Source: Terebella lapidaria
Taxonomy: Eukaryota > Annelida > Polychaeta > Terebellida > Terebellidae
Length of the DNA stretch: 64,000 nucleotides
Assembly (NCBI GenBank): GCA_949152475.1
Contig: OX424562.1
Location: forward strand, 37,496,157 to 37,560,156
Reading direction: 5' to 3'
Shown piece by piece: positions 49,901 to 60,715 of the stretch (position 1 is the first letter of the stretch; every line of letters starts with the position of its first letter). The position numbers were made by a program, and so were the translations under genes. The notes under the pieces are model-generated. The model was given only the letters and a program-made list of their open reading frames with translations, made no database searches and had not been told where the DNA came from.

Positions 49901-52900
49901 TGAAAATTAACTCTTTACTATTCTTGTTTCCGACAATAGAATTTTTGACAGTTAACATCCAGTCGATTGGCAAAGACAGTTTTCACACAGTGTGTTTACC
50001 GGGAACATAGTTGGTGGGTACGAGTACCCGCCGGGGAGCACGCCACTGGGGTAGTAGTAGTTGTAGCCAGGGGGCAGCGCTGTCGGGCTGATAAACGTCT
50101 GCTGTTGCTGGTGTCCGGCCGTCTGTGCTTGTGTTGTCTGTGCGTTCACTGGTGACTGGGCGTCCATCCGTGTCAACTTCGAGTCAGCCCCGGACGCTAC
50201 AGAATAACGTTTTCATTTGTAATCAGTAGTAAATTTTAGTCCTATAATTGATAACTTTCAGAACTAGATGTCGTTTGCTAAGACAGGTAACTTCAATCGT
50301 TCATCAAAGCCTACTCGGCAGTGCGAACTGCCAGGGATGTGAGACTTACTGGAGTAAGGAGCGGATGCCATGGCGGGGTTCTGGTCGCGCGTGGAGAGTG
50401 TTGTCGTGGGCTGTAAGGGCAGGTCATATGAGTGACCGGGCTGTTGTGAACACCAAAGGAAAAACGGCACATGTTCAATGCACCACACTCATGCCTATGG
50501 ACATCCAGCTCAATGTAACTTCTTTTTCTTCCTTTCTTCTTTGATGAAATTAACTCGTAAATTCAGGGAAAACACTTAAAATATAGGGAAGTTTCTCTTT
50601 CACGTTCATCTACATATGACAACTATATTATCGTATAGATGCAAGATCCATAAACTGTGACGTTAAGATGTGTTAAAAGATATGTACATCATCGGTTGTC
50701 CATACGCTAGGGACAGGAAAGTTTGCTAATCTACAACTACAAAGATACTACACATATACACAGAGTACATTACACACAACTTGATGTACTTGCGGCCACT
50801 TATTTGTTCAGTGTTAACCACTGAACAAACTGACAGGAAGACATCAATTGACACAAGTTCACAAATTGGACAAAGAGCAATCGAAATTGATTAACAGGTT
50901 ACATATTCTGACTCATCAATTTGTAGATATTTTACAGTATAAATCATAACTCTAGTCCATAATTCTGAACTTATAAACATATACATGTATTATTAACACA
51001 TACATGTATTAAAATGAAACATTTAGTTCGGGATTATTCAGCTAATTATTACATGTACATTTTCATCGAGAGTGAATACTATATTAGACAGTAATCCTGA
51101 TTTCATCATTTGTACAAGTCCTACAGATCTATCAGTAGTTCTTAGCTACAGAGGGCAGAAGAACTCACCACGGGGATTCTCTGCTGTGCCAGTTGAAGCT
51201 GTAACTCCTCAAAGTTGTAGTAAGGCTGCTGGCCTGCCGCTGCGAGTCCCTGCACGGAGTCAAGTGAATTCTAAATACAATACTGATACGTCATCATAGT
51301 CCGTTGATTTTAGTTGTATGCAGAGGGTGATACATTTATGAAGCAAACAACTGAATATGGCATGGTGATTAGACCCGAACACTGCAAGATCATCCTTTAA
51401 ATCCTAGAACTAGTATTGTTTACAATTACTATACCCGCATCTATAATGCTACATAGAGGTGTTGTATATCACAAAATATGTTCACTATATAAATCCCAAC
51501 ATGAGAACAACGCACAGTTACGAGACATTACTGGTCTAAATACTGGAGCCTGAATACTGAATATGCTTCTAAAACAATAACAGCTAAAATTTTATCAACA
51601 ACCCTAGTTATGCGATAGAGGCTGCTGCAGGCCACTTACTGGAAAGGGGAATGGAGCCATGCCAGGCTGTCCAATGGCCATGTAGTTCTGTATGAGAGGA
51701 ACACCTGGGGGTAAGTTTGGAGGCGGCTTAGCTGGAACATCAACAAGAAACACATGTTCTACAACTGTGTTCAAAATTTTGTGGGCAATATATGTCCAGT
51801 TTGGAAACAATTGTGCACATTCAGCCACAAGTTATCAGCAGACATTTCAGACGAACGAAAGTCAAGAAAGGTAGGATCATCATACAGTGCACATGTGTTG
51901 AATTCTGGCTGCCTGCTGCACCGTATGTATACGTACTGTTGACCGCGCTAGAACTCTTGCTGGTAGCCGTGGTGGCCGTCAGGGAGTTGGGGATGGTGTT
52001 AGAGAGCCCCAGTGACGTGGAAGTGTTGACACTGCCACTGGCCAATGAGCTTGATGTCGTGGAGGTGGTCGTGGTCAGACTGGCCGACGACAGACCGCTA
52101 GACGAGTGGTCAGTAAACTGTGACGACTGCGAGTCTAGACCGGTCGTGTCCTTCATGGACATCTTGCCAATGCTGTCACTGAGTTTGCTGCTAGCAAGCG
52201 ACGACTGGTGCGAGTTTTGTGACGGTGATCCATACGTCTGGTGATTGTAAGCAGTTGCTGACTGACTGTCGCGCTGGTACACAGCAGATGTCACTGGCGT
52301 CGTCGACTGTGTCACACTTGCTTGATACGGCGACGCTGACTGACTGACTCCACTCGACGACTGGAAGCCGCGACTGCTCGACTGGCCGCCATGGTTACTG
52401 TCCCTGGAATCACGATTGGAGTAGGACTGGCCCGCGTAGCCACCACTTGATTGACTCGGGTAAGATCCACTCTGGCTCTGGTAGGATGAAGCAGGTCCTG
52501 ACGAGTAGGAGGATACCTCCGGGCTGTAGGAGTTCTGATTGCTGGAGTTCTGGTATAGCGAGCTCTGCGTCTGGCTCGAGTAGCCTGATTGGCTGGGGAA
52601 GGAGGACGTCTGGTAGCCAGATGCAGAGCTGTAAGGACTCTGTCCTGAGAGACCCGACTGGTGTGAGAGACCTCCGGAAGTCAAGCCGTTAGTCTGGTGG
52701 GAATACGACGATGCTGACGTGGTGTGCACCGGTTTGTAACTGGACGACTGATAGCCGGAGGAGTAACTTGACTGGTTGTAGGCCATCGGCGAAGTTGTCG
52801 GCTTGTTTGAACTGATCGAGCCTGTAAGCACAATATATTTTGAAGAAACCATAAATTCCCACATGATATATTCAGCCAGCAATTTTATAGTGATTAGATT

Positions 52901-55900
52901 CAATAGGTCACATGACAAATTAAAACACGAACCTGAACCTTGGTTTCCGCGTTGAGCACTGTATGGACTAGCTTTTCTATCTTGTGAGCTGGGGTACTGA
53001 ATTGAGTCCGGAGAGGACATCTGAAAGACACAAACCAAAACTTAGTGTACAAAACAACAACTGATGACATAAGCTAATCAGACAGTATGGCATTCGAAAG
53101 ACAAGAAACATATACTATGTGATGTTGAAAACAACTCACAGCAGCAGTTTGGGCGAGTGTGGCCTGCGAGTAGTCTTTAGGGGGCGTAGCACTACTCGAG
53201 GGCGGGAAGGGGCCGGAGGAAGCTCTCGGCGACTGGGAACTAGACTGGCTCAAGCTGTCCAGCGTCGAGATTCCTGTAGAGCCCTGCGGCTTGGTGGGGG
53301 CCACACTGTGTGTAAAAAAGATACCTTATACACATTTCGCTCACTTCTGTTGCTTACTTGTTCTTTCTACAAGTAACTGTGCTATACCTCTGGATATCTA
53401 GGCCTGTGTCAGCAATATTTTTTTCAAATACCTTAAACTTTATATGTACATGTATCTGGTAGCACTATCTATTACCTGATCTGTGGTGACTGGTAAGTGT
53501 TTGGAGCCGTCCCTGCACTACTGTTTATGGGTGAGCCAAACCCAAGCCCTGCCGTGTTATTGTCATTCACAGAGTTGCCAAAGTCAAGGTTGCCGAACTG
53601 CACGTCCAGCTGAAAGTTCATTCCTCCAGGCATCTCCACTGCTGATGCCGGAATCTGATAAAACATGAAAAGGCAGAATATAGAAAGTTACATTTCCCAG
53701 CATCAAATTTTCAGAAAATTTCTTCTGAAATCTTCTCCAAACCAACCGGGAATAAAGTTCCCTCAACTACTTCTTTAAGCAGTGATTAGGAAGACGTGCG
53801 GGATTGCGCGAATCGCGCATAACTTCGAAATATCCCGCATACAACAGTTTATCAGTGCGCCCAATGCGCGCACTGTAAATATTTGCGAATGTTATGTTTT
53901 TATTGGAATTATTGCGAAAGTTTGGAAATCAATCGTATGACGATCTTCCATTATGTTGGGGCGCCCTTGATGTCAGTGTCAGACGGTCTCTAGACTTAGT
54001 CTAGAAACCGCTGAACAGATTGGCTGGCTGAGCATAATTTGGGGTATCCCATGACGTCATAGTTGACGGTTTCTAGATTTACAAACATCCACTGACAGTT
54101 TTTGACACCGCTCTCGGGAGTTGTCAGTGCCTCCAAATAAGTTGATTATCCTAAATTCTGCATCCATGGCAATTTATTAAAAAAAAACACACAATGACAA
54201 AGAAACTTTGTTTCATGCGATGAAAGATTGAACTGAGCTGCAGCTGCAGGAAGCAGCCCACACAGTCACCGGCAACAACCACGTGTTACTGTTGACATAT
54301 ACACACTGACAGCAGGCATTCACGGTGGTGATTCAGATCGTGATGATGACAATGACAGGTTTCTCACGCAGACAATTATAGCTACGACTACCGCAGTTGA
54401 TGATTGAATAAAATCGTTTTTAAAAGTACAAACCCAAAATGTCCCACAACTTTTAGAAAATCCCCCATAACTTTTTGAAAATCCCCCATAACTTTTGAAA
54501 ATCCCCCATACATTTCAAACTGAAGGGGGGATTCTCTCATACTTCGAGTTCCTCTTCCCAATCACTGTTTAAGTGTACATGTACAAGATACCTTTGACGG
54601 AGGCGGAAGCTTCGACCGCTGTGTTTTCGGTCGCTGCTGACTGGTCGGCTGTCCGGGTGCTGTGAGATTCCTGGAACTGTCACCAGATGGAGGCACTGTT
54701 CCAATAGAAGCCTGCTGACCTGCAGCTGGACTTCCAATCTGCAAAAGGAATCAAATGTTGCAGTTTTTTTCTTGTGGTTATTGGATGGACACTTCAAGAC
54801 CAATCCTTCCCATAAATGAAACAAACATGCCCCCACTTAAACTCACCCCTACTGCGTTTTTGATGGACTCGGCCGCTGCCTTCTTGTACTGAGTTAGATA
54901 CTGCTGTTGTTGCTGTGCTATTGAGCTGGTCGTCTCTGGAGACTTGGGGAAAAACGTGTCAAGGTCCAACCTGCGAGACAAATGTGTACATGAATTTACC
55001 ACATGTCAAATTTCAACAACACTTTTTTGAACAAAGAACAAAACTTTAATTTTCACAGAGCTGGAAACCTCTATTAGTTTGTAGTATGATCTTGTTTGTT
55101 CTGCTAATGTAGTCGTCATTAGCAATTACCTCTGTCCCAGGGAATTGGGGCCGATGGAGTTCTGTGATATTGCCGACTGTCCGATGGCACTGTGGCCAAT
55201 TGGCACCTGAGAGTGAGTGTTCTGCTGCCGCAGGGGAGAGCCATTGTGTTGAAAGGTCCCAGTCGAGTTGTTGAGCGTCGGTGACACGCTCGTGTTAGCC
55301 GCTAGCGAGCTCGCAGTGAACACTTGGGTCTCTATCGCAGGGGGCGGCGTGAACATCTTAGCATCATTGTCGTTTACAGACGACGAAAACATGCTCTGCT
55401 CGGTAGCCGTGCTCGGTGTGAACACTTTACTCTCGTCCAGCTAACAGAGTAAGCAGAAGATCAACGCTCAGCCATTGCACTATTACAATCTAGATTTAAT
55501 ATATGTAGCCCTGATATTGCGTCTTGAGAACATCTGTTTCTGTACAATACTCACACTTCCCTGCCAGTCGTCCGCTGTCCAGTCCTCAGTCATCTCGTCC
55601 CACGCTGGAAACGACAACATTGGGTAAATATAGCTCTAACCTGAATGCATGGAAGAAAAAAACCCATAATTATATCCTAGAGATGTGGTTCAACAGATGA
55701 AATCTTTGAAATGCTTACAGCCAATGTTGTCTTTTTCCGGAGCCTTCGCTTGTTCATTTGTCCATGTGTCTATGTGTGGACCTTTCTCTTTGTTCTGGTC
55801 AAATCTGGTACCTCTACTATTTGAACTTGTGCTGCCTCTATACATGAAAATACAACAATATATACACAATGTTCAACGACACAATACACCAGAAATCATG

Positions 55901-57668
55901 CTAATAATAGTCTAGTTCAAATAGTGACTGCAACGAAATTGACGAACCTTCCTCGTCCGCGGCCGCGCCCTGCACCGCCACCTGGTGAGTGAACATATAC
56001 AACATACGAGTATAGAGGACAAATATGAGTAAAAGTAGAAAACCACAAGTGACATGCTAGCATGTGAGGGAGCAGATCACATGACCAAGATGACAAACCT
56101 CTACCGCGTCCACGGCCCCCTCGCTCTCCCCGGTCATTGTTACGATCTCCGCTCTGGTCACCACCTCGCAGGCGGTCACCCTCCTCACCACCACCTCGGT
56201 CCCGGCCGCGTCCTGTCACAAACACAATCTGCCTTGTGGTCTAGTGTACTAACTACTACACAAACTTGTGGAGTTCATTACAGAGTGACTATCCGAGCAC
56301 TGACATGGACAAGGACAATGCTACAGGACATTTCCTTTTCCTGATTTTTACTACCATCCGACATATAATAGCACAAAACGTGTAGGATCTCTAAGCAGTT
56401 ATCATGCAGTAGACGAGAACACTGACCTCTCTGGAATCTGGGCGGGCCTCTGTCTCGTCGGCTACGACTCTCTGTTCGTTCAGGTTTTTCTACATCTCGA
56501 TCTTTGCTCTTCTCTCGTTTGGAGTCACTTTTAGGTGTGTTGTTCACTATTGGCTCAACCTTCGCCACAGCCGGCTGAGTTTTCTTTGTTTTCTTGCTTA
56601 TTGAATGCCATTCAGTCTACATTAAAAATGCAATGCACAGTTATTCAATACTCATAGTTATGATGACTAAAATGATACATGTGCAACTGATTGCCTTCGA
56701 AACCATTGTACTTGTACTTTCATTCAAATTACATAAAATGTGACTTGGTGGAAGAAGTTGTGACACTTACCTGAGTTTCGCTTTCTAGTAATTTTTCCAC
56801 CGCTCTGTCGAGATCATAATTTGCATCATACAAGGCAAATAAACAGTCATCCTCTGATCGTCCAGTCAACTCCCGCACCTACAAAGACAGCAAAACTACA
56901 TTTACTCTTTCTGATCTCAATGATGGCTACACGAAAGATTGATGATTACTTTCGATAGTTACCTTGGTTATTTTTTCCTTGACAATTGGGTCTTCACCCT
57001 TGTTGCTTTCACTGGTAATCATTTGTGCCAATCTCATTTGCTCTGCTGTTACCTGAAAAAGAAAAGGGATTCCTGATTGTTGAGGAAACAAATAGTTGTT
57101 ACTTTTCTGGTACAAATAGCCATGGATTCGTTATTATTACGTACATGTACGTGAATAGTTCGTTCACATTGCAGTTGAACATGTTATGACTCCAGTTAGT
57201 ATTACTAGTGTTAGTGAGAAATTTACGATCAATGAAATGTGTCAAATTGTTTTGTAGTATATGAATACCCAGGAAATATGGTATATGTGGTGACTTTACA
57301 CAAGCAATTGTGCAGTTTATTAACTCAATAACTTTGATAAATGTGTAAGTATTGATTAATTGTAAATATTTCCTCAAGTTCTGGTCAACTATGGGGAATT
57401 CATATAAATTTAATCACACCATACTATCTCAGTCTATCTGGGATCTCTAGGTTGAAAACACTTAGCTCCGGGTCAGTACTATCAGGGAATTTAATATGAT
57501 GGTGGAATATCTAGCAGGATACTGACAGTCGACCAAGTAATCAAAAAGAATTACCTGGTGCTTAACCGTTGACCCCTGCGCGTCTGTGCTAGTGACAGTG
57601 TGGTCTGTAGTGGTGTGAGATTTGTTGTTTTTGTCTCGATTAGGGCGGTGTGCATGAGCCGCGCTCAT
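40908..57668 (-). CDS. UBAP2L: UBAP2L/lingerer orthologue: UBA-domain, RGG-rich stress-granule protein
   Basis: Twenty-three exons join in frame (3,654 nt, 1,217 residues): 57668-57555, 57052-56963, 56878-56771, 56616-56427, 56212-56099, 55981-55948, 55837-55719, 55604-55555, 55440-55130, 54970-54847, 54738-54592, 53654-53476, 53305-53140, 53020-52939, 52821-51937, 51731-51640, 51249-51169, 50410-50350, 50196-50000, 49761-49668, 42389-42244, 41923-41753, 41006-40908. UBA domain at about residues 39-104 (TAEQMRLAQMI; YDANYDLDRAVEKLLE). RG/RGG region at about 160-220. Trp-rich WDEMTEDWTADDW at about 257-270. IPASAVEMPGG at about 468-478. Ser/Tyr/Gln-rich 610-905. PPPNLPPGVP, LPPGYNYYY and the end NYSTYWGAN are all kept from human UBAP2L. 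Family members act in stress-granule assembly and RNA-protein complexes; fly lingerer restrains growth with FMR1. Human UBAP2L is about 1,087 residues. A single orthologue of vertebrate UBAP2 and UBAP2L is likely. Exon borders are my reading, not transcript-tested. Confidence 0.95.
42555..42640 (+). repeat. Direct repeat flanking the DIRS-type insertion, copy 1
   Basis: The stretch GAAATCAGAAACAGAAAACT through AGTAGAACGAAAGTC recurs at 49460-49545 in the same orientation with one or two changes. Both lie in the same UBAP2L intron, outside the element. Confidence 0.8.
42783..42950. repeat. Inverted terminal repeat of the DIRS-type element, one end
   Basis: Contains CTTACCTCCAAAACACATTA and GGAGTTCTCCATAGAGAGAA; reverse-complements the 49155-49320 arm closely. 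Confidence 0.88.
43000..43075. repeat. Internal complementary region of the DIRS-type element
   Basis: The left part inverts the terminus at 42752-42805 and the right part inverts the terminus at 49270-49320, with the two meeting near 43041. This is the signature used in DIRS replication to form a circle. Confidence 0.85.
43512..46955 (-). other. DIRS-type element: long frame ending in tyrosine recombinase
   Basis: Open for 1,147 codons. The last 300 or so residues are a tyrosine recombinase with the conserved Arg in GRRRSEIHAL, the HDVR (H-x-x-R) motif and a late Tyr in TSFYLRDL. The N-terminal part is Lys/Pro/Ser-rich. The middle overlaps the polymerase in another frame, as is known for DIRS-1. 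Confidence 0.82.
44399..46069 (-). other. DIRS-type element: reverse transcriptase and RNase H region
   Basis: Shows WVVSLDLKDAFFHIPIHP, RALPFGLSPAPWIF and the catalytic YLDDW of the reverse transcriptase, then an RNase H with TDAST-GWGAH, NRLELEAV and STDNSTVVAYINK. All are typical of DIRS polymerases. Confidence 0.88.
46965..48380 (-). other. DIRS-type element: gag-like region
   Basis: Pro/Ser/Arg-rich 471-codon frame upstream of the polymerase, with an acidic-serine middle and YLPSNPDYLDKPAVFP near the end. A Cys-pair motif (CAQCGQQLPSWEVHSECIAC, then CGLC) lies just upstream at about 48815-48955, as in DIRS gag N-termini. Confidence 0.65.
49155..49320. repeat. Inverted terminal repeat of the DIRS-type element, other end
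   Basis: Mate of 42783-42950, ending AGGTAAGATATAGGCATATA. Confidence 0.88.
49460..49545 (+). repeat. Direct repeat flanking the DIRS-type insertion, copy 2
   Basis: Pairs with 42555-42640. It is too long for a target-site duplication, so it reflects an intronic duplication or a separate small repeat. Confidence 0.8.
54450..54520 (+). repeat. Short tandem repeat in a UBAP2L intron
   Basis: About three to four units of some 22 bp around AAAATCCCCCATAACTTTT, in the 0.94-kb intron between exons 11 and 12. Confidence 0.8.
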
Positions 57669-57709
57669 CGCTTAACAGTTTTGTTTACAAAGGTGTATGT
57701 ACAGAAGTC
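57669..57709 (-). other. UBAP2L: Probable 5' UTR exon part of UBAP2L
   Basis: A good acceptor (TTTGTTTCAG read on the minus strand) ends at 57710, 41 bases before the ATG, which suggests a non-coding first exon further upstream. Confidence 0.45.
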
Positions 57710-57797
57710 CTGAAACAAAGTGAAGATTTTTAATAGTTGTTATGATTTACAGGTACTAAACTCGAAACAACAAAATATTATTTTGTTATAGATAAAG

Positions 57798-58290
57798 TTA
57801 GCTGATAAAGTGGATGTTATTTTGAAAAGATGTCAAGGAGGCTACATGGAGTTTGTTATAGTTCCTTGGGCTAGCATATATTACAATGATATATGTATGA
57901 CCGATAGATCCACATGGAAAGCCCAGCTCAAATGGAAAGTGCTCTAGAATGTTGAAGATGTCAAATAGCCATGATCCAATGACACTGCCTTGCTCTAACT
58001 GGGACATGTATTTCTGAATTGCAACCCTGCGACAGTGCTCAGCAGGATCAAAATATTTTCAAAAAATCAAGAAGGAGGTTCAACTTTATTACGCATAAGT
58101 CAGGACATGATTCAGTGCCGAAATCCTCATTAAAGTGGACAAGAGCCTCTGAAGCCTCAGATTCAATTTTTACACCATATGATTCACAATGTTCTGGAAC
58201 AAATACAATTATCATGCCGTTCCATTCCATTCGCAACTTCACATTCAGATTGTTGAAATTTTACCCCACCCCTGTGATCATTTGCAGATT
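57798..58290 (-). pseudogene. Coding-like fragment, possibly a decayed gene
   Basis: Two adjacent minus-strand stretches look protein-coding. The upstream one (58242-58048) reads FVPEHCESYGVKIESEASEA, then EDFGTESCPDLCVIKLNLLL. The downstream one reads FDPAEHCRRVAIQKYMSQLE, then GSWLFDIFNILEHFPFELGF and ASPRNYNKLHVASL, with a stop at about 57798. They sit in frames one base apart around 58060. I do not recognise the family. It could be a pseudogene, a frameshifted last exon of an upstream gene, or a mobile-element relic. Confidence 0.35.
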
Positions 58291-60300
58291 GTTTTGTCTA
58301 CAGGTGCTGATTTGTCTTTGATTTCATGAGTTATATGCGCACAGCTGCGGTCATTGGGAACACTATGCAATTCCTATATTTTGGATACAAAAAAAAGCTG
58401 TTATCAATTAATTATATATTTGTCATGATAGCGTGAGGATAGTAGCAATCTCATTATGATGCCTAAAGTGCATGAAGTGTGTTCAGAATTTTGGTTATAG
58501 ATCTAATTCTTCAAAATATTAATATTGTCATGACATGATAGTTTCCTGGGTGATAAATGGAAGCACGGCAAAAGAATATATATATTATTCAGTTATTCTT
58601 TGCCATGCTCGGTAGTGTGGCAGCACATGCGCAGACATGCAATCGGCCCATTTATCTCCCAGGAATGGAGAAATCAGAAGTTGTGGATTATCTTGTTGAT
58701 TTGAAATGATGTTCAGATCGGATTCCACTGGGTATGACCAAGGAATTCGGACAGTCTGGTGCCAGGTAAATGTCTGGTCATGCAATCTGAGACTTGGTCA
58801 CGCTCGAAGAGTAAAACAGTACGACATGTGAACGCTTGAACCTGTGTCGCACTCGAGAGACTCAGTGAGTGGGACACCTGCCTTGCGTTCAGTGACAGCG
58901 AGCGCTCTGCAAACGTTCGCCGTTGCCCCCTAGTTGCTATGCAAAAACAATAGAAAATACTACTTCCGTCCTGTAGCGCCACAGAACGTTTTGTTCACTG
59001 AACGCAAGGCTGGGTTCAATGTTTGTCAAGGCATGGCATGTCTGGCAAAGTCTCCTGGAATCAATTTATAACCTAGCCCATTAATTTTGCCTGTGCTGTG
59101 TAAGACATAAATTTCAGGGACAGTGTAAATTTGATTCAGAGCATTGCACGAACTCACATATGACCAATACATGAACACTGAACATGAGCAGTCACAATGA
59201 ATATCTTCGGTAAATGCCATGTGAATGACGCGCCATGCTGTGCACATTTCTGACTTTTCTCAGTTTTCTGACAGAAAATCACGACAATTGAAATCGCAAA
59301 TATTTGTAATCTACGATCTTCTGCGTTTCACTAAGAATATCAGACATTTCCACAGTTATTATTCTATGGGTGGGCACACTATAGTTTGTTTAGAGGTGGC
59401 ATGAAATTCATTTACATCGAATTTCTTCCGTCTCCACACATTTACCTGGAAAATGCTCGCACAAAAGCAGAAGGTCACGTGACTTTTCCTGAAAATCGCG
59501 CGGCCATGTCAGTTTCCGATGATAAATGCGGGGTTGGGGAATCCCCATATTTTGCAAGTCGTTCTATGAATATATGCGCAAATAAGAAATAAAACGTTGA
59601 ATAATTAGTGTTATAACCATAATTTTAACACCAAACGTACGCGCAATAAGGTCTGTTTGAAATGTAAGTCGTAAAAGTTAGCTCGGACGCTCAGAGGGAA
59701 TTCCTTCGTCAATAGTCACGGAAATTAATGAAAACTATATAAATCCGTTTATGGCTTGCGTACCGCATCATAATCTAAACAGATCACTATATGTTGGAAG
59801 AAATTTAATTTTTATGGATTAAAAAAAGTATACGAGAACTTGTTTCATGTGGAAATAAGTCATAAAAGCGACAAGTATTGATACCGAATATTCATGAGCA
59901 TTTTATCGTGACGTCATATCAAAAGCTCAACGTTGATTGGTGGCTTTCTTAGTTACTTCATTTAGCCATACTTTGCCGTCTTTTACAGCACTTTTTTTGG
60001 GAACTGAGTCTCAACAGGCATTTAACCTCCAGTAACGGCGGAATAGTCACACTAAAGCCTAACTGAAGTCAAGACAAATATTGAAGCATTATATTTTAAA
60101 CAATAAACACACTTTTTAGAAAATATATATATCGTAATAAAGATATTGAAGTTTTTGTTGCCAATTTTAACAATATTTTCACCGTAGCCTATATTTTTCT
60201 TCATTGGCTATTATAATTATTATTCATGACGTCACACGATGATACTTGCTTTAAATAGTTAAAGGGGTATTATCTGGAATTCTGTTTTCAGGGCATTTCC
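58291..60300. other. Gene-poor flank beyond UBAP2L
   Basis: AT-rich; short frames only. Two inverted GAACGCAAGG-type words occur near 58880 and 58998. I see no gene that I can support. Confidence 0.4.
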
Positions 60301-60302
60301 AA

Positions 60303-60514
60303 GATTCGTCGGCCGACGCTTCAGGACTGTTCTATTTATAGAAACAAATTTAAAGGTCAGATTACGTTTTTGACCCAGGATCTCTGCCGAGCCGCTGGTC
60401 AGATCAACCCGGGGTCAGCCCAGGTTAATTGGTCGGCAGAAATTCTGGATCAAAAACGTAATGTGATGTTTTGTTCTATAAATAGAACCGTCCTGAAGCG
60501 TCGGGTGACAAATC
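60303..60514. repeat. About 210-bp imperfect palindrome (foldback element)
   Basis: The arms are centred near 60408. The left arm has CCGACGCTTCAGGACTGTTC and TTACGTTTTTGACCCAGGAT; the right arm inverts them (AACCGTCCTGAAGCGTCGGG, TCTGGATCAAAAACGTAA). The match extends over almost the whole length, leaving nearly no loop. Likely a foldback MITE. Confidence 0.85.
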
Positions 60515-60715
60515 CTGACGTCTCGGTCAGTAATGGGCATGCAGATAGACTGTTCTGGTTACCACAGCCGGCAGGGTTTATCCCCTCGAGGAGCCTGGCT
60601 CTAATGTCCTACAGTCAATAAGGGACGTGGTCGTAGGGCCTGATCACAATAGAGCCCGCTCACCCTCTCCCCAGCTTCAACCCTCCTAGCTCGGAGAGAT
60701 TGGCGAAGAGAGAGC

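Noticed and set aside
53808-54440. Possible extra exon in the 0.94-kb UBAP2L intron
   Set aside because: Exons 11 and 12 already join in phase 0 at conserved residues (PPPSK then IPASAVEMPG), and nothing in between looks coding.
60370-60621. 83-codon frame at 60.4 kb
   Set aside because: It lies mostly within the palindrome and reflects its composition.
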